Position numbers and translations under genes: made by a program. 36,594 bases of DNA from Planctomycetota bacterium (lineage in GTDB: Bacteria; Planctomycetota; Phycisphaerae; SM23-33). The DNA lies in the NCBI GenBank assembly GCA_029553505.1, contig JAKPKY010000165.1, positions 1 through 36,594 of the forward strand, written 5' to 3'. The notes below the pieces were generated by a model. It searched no databases. It saw only the letters and a program-made list of their open reading frames with translations, and was not told the origin of the DNA. Positions 9,508 through 16,515 of the stretch are shown here, one piece after another (the stretch's first letter is position 1; each line of letters opens with the position of its first letter).

Positions 9508-9541
9508 ACGCCTCCGAGCGACATCTGTCACTTGGAGGCGT
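9508..9541 (+). terminator. Terminator hairpin after the symporter gene
   Basis: Arms ACGCCTCCGAG (9508-9518) and CTTGGAGGCGT (9531-9541) pair over 11 positions with one G-U, 12-base loop, followed by TTTGTCTGTC. Lies 33 bases after the stop codon. Confidence 0.7.
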
Positions 9542-9573
9542 TTGTCTGTCCTGCGTAGCTTCGGCGAAGCAGG

Positions 9574-9618
9574 AAGCGGGCGAAGGGATTCGAACCCTCG
9601 ACGTCCAGCTTGGGAAGC
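9574..9618 (-). repeat. Distal attachment-site copy: truncated 3' half of tRNA-Gly
   Basis: 45 bases identical to 12444-12488. On the minus strand this is the 3' half of tRNA-Gly(CCC): part of the anticodon arm including the CCC anticodon, variable region, T arm with TTCGAAT loop and acceptor 3' strand. The 5' half is absent (sequence diverges at 9619), so it is not a functional tRNA. This is the expected footprint of integration into the tRNA anticodon loop. A further palindromic stretch (TCCTGC...GCAGGA, 9549-9574) lies just outside. Confidence 0.85.
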
Positions 9619-9823
9619 AGAATCACCTCGGTTCTATCGCTCACTCAAAGCAACACTTACGCCGACGCCATTCTGCGCTGGTACGAATCCTTGCACGTCC
9701 ACAGTGGTACAAACGCTGTATCGCTCTGAGTCGCCCGGAATATCAATAATGCGTTGGCGCTTAGCCACTCATGCCGTGATTGCGGGGCGAGCAGCCTGTC
9801 GTTAGGATGTTGTCGGGGCAACT

Positions 9824-10918
9824 ATGGAGCTTTTCTCACCCAGCATTGAAGAAGGTCTGACGCTGGCCCAGCGGGTCGATCCCAAGTACGCGCCAGCTTG
9901 GCAGGGTAAGACGCCGCAAGCGCAAGCGGCGCTGGCCATGTACTTTCTGCCGCATGGATCGAAGAAGACGTTTCTTGGCCCCACCCGGCCGCGAGTCATC
10001 AAGTGGTATTGTCCCTTTGCTAGCCAGAGCAGCTTACCGAGCGGACATCGGTACTGCATCAACGTTTACACCGGCTGCTCGCATGCTTGCGAATATTGTT
10101 ACGCATCCGCTTACGAGCCGCCCCAACCAGCCATGAAACGCGACTTCACCCGATTGCTGCAAAAAGACCTTGCCGACTTGGAACGTTTCGACGTACCGGC
10201 CGCTCCGATTCACCTCTCCAACAGCACCGATTCATTCCAGCCGCTGGAAGCATCTGCCGGCCACACGAGGCTGGCGCTACAGCGAATTCTTGACCATCGC
10301 CGCAGGTTTACCAGTGTCATTGTACTGACGAAAAACCCACGTCTGGCCGTCGAATTGGGCTGCGTTGATCTGTTTCTCAAACTCAACTCGTCGCAGCCGG
10401 GCTTTCTCATCGAGGTCAGCCTAGCCTTCTGGCGCGAAGATGCTCGACATGAATACGACCCTGGCGCACCGAGCATTCAGAATCGAATCGAAGGCGTTCG
10501 ACAACTTCGTCGAGCGGGCGTGCCGGTCGTGCTCAGAATTGACCCGCTGTTTCCCCGCTTGGCGTCTACGGACGGCAAAGCGACCGCAACGTATCAGGAT
10601 TGGGGACTACCACAGCCGCAAAACATTGAAGACCTAGAACAACTGGTTGCCTTCGGCGCGGAGAATGGCATCCATCACATCGTCTATTCGCCGGCCAAGA
10701 TCGTCCAGCCGCGAATGCGCCCGCTTTCATCCACCATGCAGAAGATGCGGTCGCTTTACGAATCGGTGGCTGCGCCGGAGCGATTGATGTTTCGCGGCGG
10801 AAGTTGGCGATTGCCGCCATCAGTTCAGTCAACTGTGACTGGCCCATTGCTGGATATATGCCGTCGCAACGGCGTCCCGGCGAAGTGCTGCAAGCAGAAC
10901 CTCATCGAGACACCGTAG
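9824..10918 (+). CDS. SPL-like radical SAM protein
   Basis: 364 residues. The iron-sulfur motif CxxxCxxC is at Cys85-Cys89-Cys92 in YTGCSHACEYCYASAY, typical of the spore-photoproduct-lyase-like/Rv2578c group of radical SAM proteins. Other family-like parts: HLSNSTDSFQPLE (about 127-139), an ILTKNPRL-like strand (VIVLTKNPRLAVELG), the EVSLAFW strand, a second-half segment IEGVRQLRRAGVPVVLRIDPLFP, and a C-terminal ICRRNGVPAKCCKQ with three Cys that could hold a further cluster or disulfide. Such enzymes use S-adenosylmethionine and a [4Fe-4S] cluster to start radical chemistry; SPL itself repairs thymine photoproducts, but most relatives have unknown substrates. First gene inside the tRNA-Gly island; lower GC than its surroundings, consistent with horizontal transfer. 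Convergent with the methyltransferase-like gene, so not one transcript. The substrate is unknown. Confidence 0.88.
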   Translation: MELFSPSIEEGLTLAQRVDPKYAPAWQGKTPQAQAALAMYFLPHGSKKTFLGPTRPRVIKWYCPFASQSSLPSGHRYCINVYTGCSHACEYCYASAYEPPQPAMKRDFTRLLQKDLADLERFDVPAAPIHLSNSTDSFQPLEASAGHTRLALQRILDHRRRFTSVIVLTKNPRLAVELGCVDLFLKLNSSQPGFLIEVSLAFWREDARHEYDPGAPSIQNRIEGVRQLRRAGVPVVLRIDPLFPRLASTDGKATATYQDWGLPQPQNIEDLEQLVAFGAENGIHHIVYSPAKIVQPRMRPLSSTMQKMRSLYESVAAPERLMFRGGSWRLPPSVQSTVTGPLLDICRRNGVPAKCCKQNLIETP

Positions 10919-10930
10919 CGTCACTTCGTG

Positions 10931-11830
10931 TCAGGCAATCGCGACCACGGAATTAGCTGCCGCAATTTCTGAAATGGCCGAGCACGAGCGGCAATATGTA
11001 TAGGTGTGCTCGGAGTTCTGATTCTCGCTGTCGTAAACACGCTGCTTAAGTTCGGCCATCTCGGCCGCTACGCCCATTGCATGGCATATCTCGTCGTGCA
11101 GGTCTTCACGGAACTTATCCTGAGTCAAGAGCAGGTGGCCACCGTTTGTATTTCCTGCCTGCGCTAATAGGCGAATTGCCTTCGTAGTGCCATCAACGCC
11201 TATCTGCTCCGACAGCGGAACCATGACATAGCCCAAACAGCAAATGTCATAAGGAGCTGTCATATGCGCAACGCGACGGAAATGCGTGTTGCTATCCGGG
11301 AAAGGAGTGGATAGCGGCAAGATGCGGCCAATTGACGCCCGGCCCGTTCTCGCACGATTATACCTTTCCAGGATGGCACGTCCTTCGGCGAGACATATAT
11401 CAGATGTGTCGTTCAGTACGCAATGGACAGTGATCACGCCACTTCCTCGCAATTTGCCCGTCTTACTCGTGACCTCCAATGCGGCGGATGCTAAATCGGC
11501 AATTGCAAGCGAGGCCACCGCTGGACCGCTTCCGACATCAGCAATGTGAATAGAGCCGCGTTGTGCAGCCGATTCGAATGCTCGCCCAGAAAAATACTCG
11601 ATCAAGCTATCCTGAATCTGAAAGTAATGTCGGGCGAAGAAGGCGTCCAGAAAGGCGCGAAGACCCTCCGGACTCGTCGGATACCGCCGTTCATCCTCAG
11701 ATACTTCCTTCTTGGGCAAGCGTCTGAGCGAATCAGCAAATAGGCTTTCGGCGGATTCCCGTAATGTCCAGATATCCTCCGGGGCAACGAGTGCCCTAAT
11801 TGCGGACGCGCGATCACGGTCATAGCTCAT
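10931..11830 (-). CDS. Predicted SAM-dependent methyltransferase-like protein, function unknown
   Basis: 299 residues from the ATG at 11830, preferred over an ATG 84 bases upstream because the protein then begins MSYDRDRASAIRALV and a purine-rich GGAAAGAGAG tract precedes it. The centre has a Rossmann-like SAM-binding motif, IHIADVGSGPAVASLAIADLA (about 94-114), followed by a strand ITVHCVLNDTSD whose acidic residues could bind the ribose, and later YDICCLGYVMVPLSEQ and GGHLLLTQDK strands. The N-terminal part is helical (EDIWTLRESAESLFADSLRRLPKKE; FARHYFQIQDSLIEYF). The C terminus has a CRSC pair. It is not the usual partner (TcmP) of island-borne radical SAM genes as far as I can tell. Its promoter would lie in the AT-richer 11831-11990 stretch. 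Cargo of the tRNA-Gly island, tail to tail with the radical-SAM gene. The methyltransferase reading is moderate; the target is unknown. Confidence 0.65.
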   Translation of the reverse strand: MSYDRDRASAIRALVAPEDIWTLRESAESLFADSLRRLPKKEVSEDERRYPTSPEGLRAFLDAFFARHYFQIQDSLIEYFSGRAFESAAQRGSIHIADVGSGPAVASLAIADLASAALEVTSKTGKLRGSGVITVHCVLNDTSDICLAEGRAILERYNRARTGRASIGRILPLSTPFPDSNTHFRRVAHMTAPYDICCLGYVMVPLSEQIGVDGTTKAIRLLAQAGNTNGGHLLLTQDKFREDLHDEICHAMGVAAEMAELKQRVYDSENQNSEHTYTYCRSCSAISEIAAANSVVAIA

Positions 11831-12443
11831 AGTTGGTTCTCTCTTTCCGTAGGCACGACTCTTGAAGTGATGAGGCGGTTTTTGATATGTCGTACAATAA
11901 TCCCCGTGCAACACTGGTATTATGCCGTCGTTTTCTATTTATGCAACAGAAAATATAGTTTCCCGCACAGCATATAACCTCGCCCCCTTCATCCGCCTAA
12001 CATCATGTACTTAAGCCGCTTACGCCGCAACATCGGTATCCAGTTCCTTCTTGGTTCTGAATCACAAGTTGGTGGCGGGAACAGTTACCCGCCGTGGCGC
12101 TCACCTGCATGCCGCACGTTGGTGGCGATTCCTGGCAGCCAATCCCTCCCGACTGCTGATGTCCAGCTTCCGGCGCACGTACATCATCGACACCGGCATC
12201 GCCACCGCGAATGGAATGGCCGGAATTGTTGGCGTTTTCGCATGGTTCTTGGCCGGGCCGTTGGTGACCAACTCGGTGCCCGACAGCAGTCCACCAGAAT
12301 GCGAGAAACGACGCGATTGTCCTCTATTGTCAAGACCTGTACCGAAAGCGCTCAGCCACCGAAGACTTTGCCTGATTGGCGGTTACGGGAACACTGTCGC
12401 CGATTGTCAACGCCCGTCGCGTCGTGGCAACTGCTGACATGAA
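11831..12443. other. Non-coding or decayed arm of the island
   Basis: About 610 bases. 11831-12000 is AT-richer and probably holds the promoter of the methyltransferase-like gene. 12001-12443 has overlapping open frames of up to 145 codons, but none looks like a known protein: one plus frame (from 12051) contains a short hydrophobic run (IVGVFAWFLAGPLV) inside Arg/Pro-rich sequence. Best read as remnant DNA of a longer element; a lost integrase could have been here, but I see no trace of its catalytic motifs. Confidence 0.4.
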
Positions 12444-12516
<73 letters not shown>

Positions 12517-12604
12517 GTTGGATTGTCCGGACCGGCTTTGATGATAGCGTTTCCGGGCAGTTTGTCCAGAGGCTTGTGGGGGATTCGCCCCGGCTGCGCA
12601 GCAG

Positions 12605-12631
12605 CGCGGCGGCCCGTGGGCGGCCGCCGCG
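12605..12631 (-). terminator. Strong GC hairpin after the oxidoreductase gene
   Basis: Perfect 10-bp stem CGCGGCGGCC/GGCCGCCGCG with a 7-base loop, 30 bases past the stop of the minus-strand gene. No T run, so termination would be weak or factor-dependent. Confidence 0.4.
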
Positions 12632-12660
12632 TGGAGATAACCGGGGTTGTCGCGCGTCTG

Positions 12661-13695
12661 TTAGAGCTTCGCGACCTTGACGGCCCTTCCCTTTTTCGCC
12701 GATTCGACGCAGGCCAGCACGGCCGCCACGCTCTGTGCGCCGTCCTCGACGGGCACCGGCACGCGTTTGCCACGGCGGATGGCGTTGACGAACGCGTCGA
12801 CGATGCCGCTGCCGAATTGCCCGCCCGCTTCGTTGGTCTGGATGCGCCCCACCTTGAGGTAGTCGCGCTCTCCGTTGGCGAATTCCACGATCACGGCGTA
12901 TTCCGGGTTGGTCAGCAGCTTGAGCACACCCTTCTCACAGTAGATGGTCGTCATGTTGTTTTCGCCGGCGACCTGGTTCCACCCGGCGAACATCTGCCCG
13001 AGGATTCCGCTCTTCATGCGGCAGACGGCGAATGCGGTGTCATCGACAGCCGAGAGGCGCGGTTTGGCGATGGTGTCGATCATGGCGGACATCTCGACGT
13101 ACTCATCTTCCAGCAGCCAGCGGACCAGGTCGAGCTTGTGGACGCCCAGGTCGCCCATTGCGCCGACGACAGCGAGGTTTTTCTTGAAGAAGAACCCCTT
13201 CTCGCGGTCCGCGCTCCAGCTTTCGGGCCCGGCGTGGGCGAAGCTGGTGGAGAATGCCCAGGCCTTTCCCAGCGCGCCGGACTGGTAGATCTCTTTCCCC
13301 CGGACGTGGGCGGGGGCAAAGCGCTGGTTGTGGGCGGCCATGCACTGCTTCCGCGTCTGCTTGGCGGTCCGGATCATCGCCCGCAGCTGGGGAATCGACA
13401 CGCCGACGGGCTTCTCGCACAGGACGTGGGCGCCGGCCTTCATGGCCGCGATGGCCTGCTCGGCATGCAGGATGTTGGGCGAGCAGACGCTGACGGCGTC
13501 CACGCCTTCAGCCAGGACGGCCTTGACCGTGGACAGCGCCTTGGTGCCGAACTTCTCCGCCACAGCCGCGGCGCGGGACTTGTTGGCGTCCATGACGGCG
13601 ACCACTTCAACGTCCTGACGGGCCTTGTATTCCGGCAGATGCCGGTGCAGGCTGATCGAACCGCATCCGATAACGCCGACTCGAAGCTTCTTCAT
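12661..13695 (-). CDS. Gfo/Idh/MocA-family NAD(P)-dependent oxidoreductase
   Basis: 344 residues, the normal length for the family. N-terminal Rossmann domain with dinucleotide motif GVIGCGSIS (residues 7-15) and acidic AVMDANKSRA at the end of the second strand, suggesting NAD preference. The family motif EKP is in HVLCEKPVGVS (about 90-100). The C-terminal domain has the conserved GAMGDLGVHKLDLVRWLL, whose Asp and His contribute to the active site. Family members oxidise or reduce hydroxyl groups of sugars, inositols and related compounds. Encoded downstream of a sugar-phosphate isomerase/epimerase on the same strand, 152 bases apart, a frequent pairing in sugar catabolism; it also has a promoter of its own in the gap. 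Start is ATG (MKKLRVGVIG). Substrate cannot be predicted. Confidence 0.93.
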   Translation of the reverse strand: MKKLRVGVIGCGSISLHRHLPEYKARQDVEVVAVMDANKSRAAAVAEKFGTKALSTVKAVLAEGVDAVSVCSPNILHAEQAIAAMKAGAHVLCEKPVGVSIPQLRAMIRTAKQTRKQCMAAHNQRFAPAHVRGKEIYQSGALGKAWAFSTSFAHAGPESWSADREKGFFFKKNLAVVGAMGDLGVHKLDLVRWLLEDEYVEMSAMIDTIAKPRLSAVDDTAFAVCRMKSGILGQMFAGWNQVAGENNMTTIYCEKGVLKLLTNPEYAVIVEFANGERDYLKVGRIQTNEAGGQFGSGIVDAFVNAIRRGKRVPVPVEDGAQSVAAVLACVESAKKGRAVKVAKL

Positions 13696-13761
13696 CGTGA
13701 CTCTACCTCGTTGTGGGTTTGGAATCGCCCCAGCTCGTTCGGCCGGGGCGGAAAAGGGCGA

Positions 13762-13789
13762 ATTTTACCCGTCGCCGGACAAATTGCAA
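13762..13789 (-). promoter_or_regulatory. Promoter of the Gfo/Idh/MocA gene
   Basis: On the minus strand TTGCAA (13784-13789), 16-bp spacer, TAAAAT (13762-13767), 66 bases before the ATG. Good sigma70 match within a GC-rich gap, so the oxidoreductase can be transcribed apart from the isomerase. Confidence 0.5.
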
Positions 13790-13847
13790 GCGCCACGACA
13801 GCCGACGAATCGGCCTGGCTCCGACGTCCGCGTTTGGCCTCCGCCGT

Positions 13848-14810
13848 CTAGAACCACCACGCCTGACCGGTCTTTTCCTTGAGCATCACGCCCTTGAGAT
13901 ACGCCACCGCCTTCTCGAAGCCCTCGGACATGCTCATCAGCGAGTCCTCGTGCTCGATACTGAGCACGCCGTCATAGCCGTGGAGGCGGAGCATGGAGAC
14001 GAACGGCTTCCAGAACTCGTCGCCGTGCCCATAGCCGCAGGTGCGGAACACCCAGCCGCGGTTCTTCACGTCGCCGTAGCTTTTGCTGTCCAGATTCCCG
14101 CAGGTTCCGGCGTTCCACGCGTGGATCGCGCAGTCCTTGGCGTGGACGTGGAAGATGCACTTGTTCTCGCCGAGGAATCGGGCGGCTTCCACCGGGTCGA
14201 TGCCCTGCCAGAAGAAATGGCTGGGGTCGAGGTTCACGCCGAGCTGGTTGCCGGCGGCCTTGCGAAGGCGGACGACGGCCTCGGGATTGCTCACCGTCAT
14301 GCCCGGATGCGCCTCGAAGGCGATCTTCACGCCGTGCTTCTTCGCGAAGTCGTTCTCCTTCGACCAGAACGGGATGAGCACCTTGTTCCACTGGTAGTCG
14401 CAGGCCTCGGAATACTCGTTCGGCCAGGGGCAGGTGACCCAGTTGGGCGTCTTGTCGGTGGCGCACCCGGCCGGGCAGCCGGAAAAGTTGATCACCACCG
14501 TGTTGAACTCCGCCGCCAGCAGCACGCCGTTGCGCTGGGCGGCCTGGTGATCCCGGGCAATCTTCTTGTTCGGATGCACCGGGTTGCCGTGCACGGCAAT
14601 GCCCTGGACGACCAACCCGCGGTCGGAGATCTTCTTCTTCAGCTCCGCCAGGCGCTTCTTGTCCTTGTGGATGCCGATGAGCTTCCACGGGTCGCCGGGA
14701 TACGCCCCAGCCGGCAGCTCGATGGCGTCCAAGCCGACCTTCTGGCAATAATCCAGCGCCGCGTCGATCTTCATCTTCCCGAACAGCGCGCCCATCACGC
14801 CCAGTTTCAT
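13848..14810 (-). CDS. Sugar-phosphate isomerase/epimerase (xylose-isomerase-like TIM barrel)
   Basis: 320 residues from the ATG at 14810, supported by an AAGGAG ribosome site seven bases upstream; the longer open frame upstream overlaps the nucleotidyltransferase gene and is not used. Member of the AP-endonuclease-2/xylose-isomerase-like TIM-barrel family. Barrel strands and metal ligands are visible: AIELPAGAY, VVQGIAVHGNP, VKIAFEAHPGM (Glu ligand), GVNLDPSHFFWQGID (Asp and His), CIFHVHAKD (His, Asp) and GVLSIEHEDS (Glu). These enzymes interconvert ketose and aldose or epimerise sugars using a divalent metal. It is Cys-rich in the middle (SGCPAGCATDKTPNWVTC), which is unusual but may simply be a surface loop. 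Lies just downstream of the nucleotidyltransferase pair and upstream of the oxidoreductase; the isomerase-oxidoreductase pairing suggests sugar or cyclitol catabolism. Confidence 0.9.
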   Translation of the reverse strand: MKLGVMGALFGKMKIDAALDYCQKVGLDAIELPAGAYPGDPWKLIGIHKDKKRLAELKKKISDRGLVVQGIAVHGNPVHPNKKIARDHQAAQRNGVLLAAEFNTVVINFSGCPAGCATDKTPNWVTCPWPNEYSEACDYQWNKVLIPFWSKENDFAKKHGVKIAFEAHPGMTVSNPEAVVRLRKAAGNQLGVNLDPSHFFWQGIDPVEAARFLGENKCIFHVHAKDCAIHAWNAGTCGNLDSKSYGDVKNRGWVFRTCGYGHGDEFWKPFVSMLRLHGYDGVLSIEHEDSLMSMSEGFEKAVAYLKGVMLKEKTGQAWWF

Positions 14811-14857
14811 GACCTGCTCCTTATCGTCTGTCGCTTTCGTAATCCGATGGAAGCGCC

Positions 14858-15319
14858 CTACTCCGCAGACCCGTGCCTGCGCTGGAGCGCCTCGATGTCG
14901 GCCAAATCTTTTTTCCGTCCCACAGCCGCCTTGTTGGCGATGAATTCCTCGCGCCCGAGGAACCAGACCGGCACGCATCCGAACTCGCCGGCGACCTTTC
15001 CGGCTTGGGCCTGTTCCCAGGACACTCCGTCAATCGACGTGGCGAGGTCGATCCGCACTGGGGGAAATCCGAGTTGCACTACCCGCCCGGGCAGATGGAA
15101 ATCCTCCGCTGACACGCCGACGTTGCCGAATCCGAACATCTCGAGTGAAGTCATAATTCGTCGCGCATTCGCTTCATTCGGCCGGACCCACAAATCCAAG
15201 TCCCCTGTGTAGCGCGGGGCTCCATGAAAGGCCAGCGCCAATCCACCGATGACGAGATATTCAACTTTGTTCGCGTTGAATAACTCGAGCAACTCTTTGA
15301 AGTCGGGCTGAACTTCCAT
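14858..15319 (-). CDS. Nucleotidyltransferase-fold protein, possible toxin of a TA-like pair
   Basis: 153 residues. Nucleotidyltransferase-fold protein of the DUF6036/MNT-like type: VIGGLALAFHGAPRYTGDLDLWV (residues 23-45) has the GG and the D-L-D metal-binding pair, and PPVRIDLATSIDG gives the third acidic residue. Proteins of this fold transfer NMP to small molecules, tRNA or proteins; in bacteria they are often encoded with a small partner and act as toxin-antitoxin or defence modules. Here the small partner is encoded immediately upstream, overlapping by 59 bases in another frame, and both frames look genuinely coding across the overlap. Ends with FLGREEFIANKAAVGRKKDLADIEAL, the helix typical of the end of this family. 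An antitoxin-toxin role is inference; it could also be a housekeeping nucleotidyltransferase. Confidence 0.8.
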   Translation of the reverse strand: MEVQPDFKELLELFNANKVEYLVIGGLALAFHGAPRYTGDLDLWVRPNEANARRIMTSLEMFGFGNVGVSAEDFHLPGRVVQLGFPPVRIDLATSIDGVSWEQAQAGKVAGEFGCVPVWFLGREEFIANKAAVGRKKDLADIEALQRRHGSAE

Positions 15320-15449
15320 CGACTTGCCTTCGCAGCCGTTCCGCGGCCTGAAGCCTCTCGCCCGGCGGGCGGCTGAGCCAGTATTCCAAGTCCTGATTGA
15401 CCTTCGAAAGCTCCTCGAAGGTGGTCTTGCGTGCGACGCGCTCGATCAT
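15261..15449 (-). CDS. Small partner (putative antitoxin) of the nucleotidyltransferase
   Basis: 62 residues. The pattern EYWLSRPPGERLQAAERLRRQ (residues 22-42) followed by an ARLQRVARVIQ tail matches, from memory, small proteins found in front of DUF6036-like nucleotidyltransferases. The protein is highly charged and probably helical. It overlaps the nucleotidyltransferase gene by 59 bases (15261-15319) in a different frame, tying expression of the two together. No separate ribosome site is evident for the downstream gene beyond this coupling. Function as an antitoxin is inferred from pairing only. Confidence 0.65.
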   Translation of the reverse strand: MIERVARKTTFEELSKVNQDLEYWLSRPPGERLQAAERLRRQVDGSSARLQRVARVIQREQS

Positions 15450-15527
15450 GTCGATCCATTATTTCGCCGGGAAATCCTCCTGTAAAGGACATTTGCTCCG
15501 GCTCGCGGAGGATGCTAATTTCAGGCA

Positions 15528-16175
15528 ATGCGAAGCGAGTCGCCGCAACATCTCGGTCATGGCAGCCGATGGGACACGGCCGGTGTACTGTTGTCCGCGC
15601 CCGCGCCGGGAGAGGCGCTGGACTTCGTGGCGATCTTCGGCAACGCCCGGCCGGTCGAGCTGGAAATCGGCAGCGGCAAGGGCACATTCCTGTTGGCCCG
15701 CGCCGCCGCCCGGCCGGAGGTGAACTTCCTCGGCGTCGAGTGGGCCAAGGCCTATGCGGCGTATTGTGCCGATCGGTTCCGCCGGCACGACTTGCCCAAT
15801 GTGCGCATGCTGCACGCGGATGCGACGCATCTGGTTCGCTCTTCACTCCCGCCGGCCTCGCTGTCGAGAGTGCACATTTACTTTCCCGACCCCTGGCCGA
15901 AGAGGCGCCACCATCGCCGGCGGTCCATCCAGAAACCTTTCCTGGCGGAACTCCGGAACGTGTTGATGCTGGGTGGGCAACTGCTGATTGTTACCGATCA
16001 TTTCGAATATGCCTGTCACATCCAGCGTGTCCTGCACGAAGCCGATGGCTTCCTCCGCGTTTCATTCCCCGAAATGGCAGACAAGGATCACGAGCTGGTT
16101 GGAACCAACTTTGAACGGAAATACATTGCCCAAGGCCGGCCTTTCTACAACTTCGCCCTCCTCCGTTATGCGTAA
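15528..16175 (+). CDS. trmB: tRNA (guanine-N7)-methyltransferase TrmB
   Basis: 215 residues, the family's usual size. Transfers a methyl group from SAM to N7 of G46 in the tRNA variable loop. SAM-binding motif I is ELEIGSGKGTFLL (about residues 44-56), followed by FLGVEWAKAYAAYCADR (post I) and the NVRMLHADAT segment. The family signature is complete: YFPDPWPKRRHHRRR, with the active-site Asp, and TNFERKYIAQGRPFYN near the C terminus. The ATG at 15528 is the first in frame; only a poor ribosome site is seen (GAGGA far upstream), so a slightly later start cannot be excluded. It stands alone between the divergently oriented nucleotidyltransferase pair and the convergent dnaA gene. Confidence 0.95.
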   Translation: MRSESPQHLGHGSRWDTAGVLLSAPAPGEALDFVAIFGNARPVELEIGSGKGTFLLARAAARPEVNFLGVEWAKAYAAYCADRFRRHDLPNVRMLHADATHLVRSSLPPASLSRVHIYFPDPWPKRRHHRRRSIQKPFLAELRNVLMLGGQLLIVTDHFEYACHIQRVLHEADGFLRVSFPEMADKDHELVGTNFERKYIAQGRPFYNFALLRYA

Positions 16176-16515
16176 CTCTTCAGGCAGTGCCTTGGCCTGC
16201 GCGCAGCGCTACTCTCTTCTAGTAAAGGAACTCTCTAGTCGTCGTATTGATGAGGTCTGTGATCTGTTTGAGTTCTTTTCGTGCCTCAGTCCAAGACGTT
16301 CATTCGCAAAGAGTTAAGGAGGGCGGCGCGCAGCATGGTTTTGTGGATAACCTGTTGCGCCGCATGTCGCGCAAAATCGATTGCCAAGAACATGCCTTTG
16401 CGGAGGGGGGAGCGGAAAAACGTGGCGCTACGGATTGCGTTCGCTGCCAGCGCGAGCGCGGACATGTTATCCAAGGGTTATCCACGGCTGGCTGTTGATG
16501 CTGCCGCGCGCAACG
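16176..16515. other. trmB-dnaA intergenic region, candidate replication origin
   Basis: 340 bases between the convergent 3' ends of trmB and dnaA, with no credible gene. It holds a perfect DnaA box on the minus strand (TGTGGATAA, 16342-16350) and two near-boxes on the plus strand 11 bases apart: TTATCCAAG (16467-16475) and TTATCCACG (16478-16486). The part nearest trmB (16205-16320) is richer in A+T than the flanks and could be an unwinding region. Next to dnaA, such a cluster suggests oriC, or at least DnaA-dependent control. No dnaN or gidA neighbour supports this, so it stays tentative. Confidence 0.45.

Noticed and set aside
9574-9618. A second functional tRNA-Gly gene
   Set aside because: Only the 3' half is present; the 5' acceptor strand and D arm are missing.
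9542-9805. 87-codon open frame across the truncated tRNA copy
   Set aside because: Its sequence includes translated tRNA; the same phrase appears in another spurious frame at 12.4 kb.
11831-12443. A degenerate integrase gene in the island arm
   Set aside because: No tyrosine- or serine-recombinase motif could be seen in any frame.
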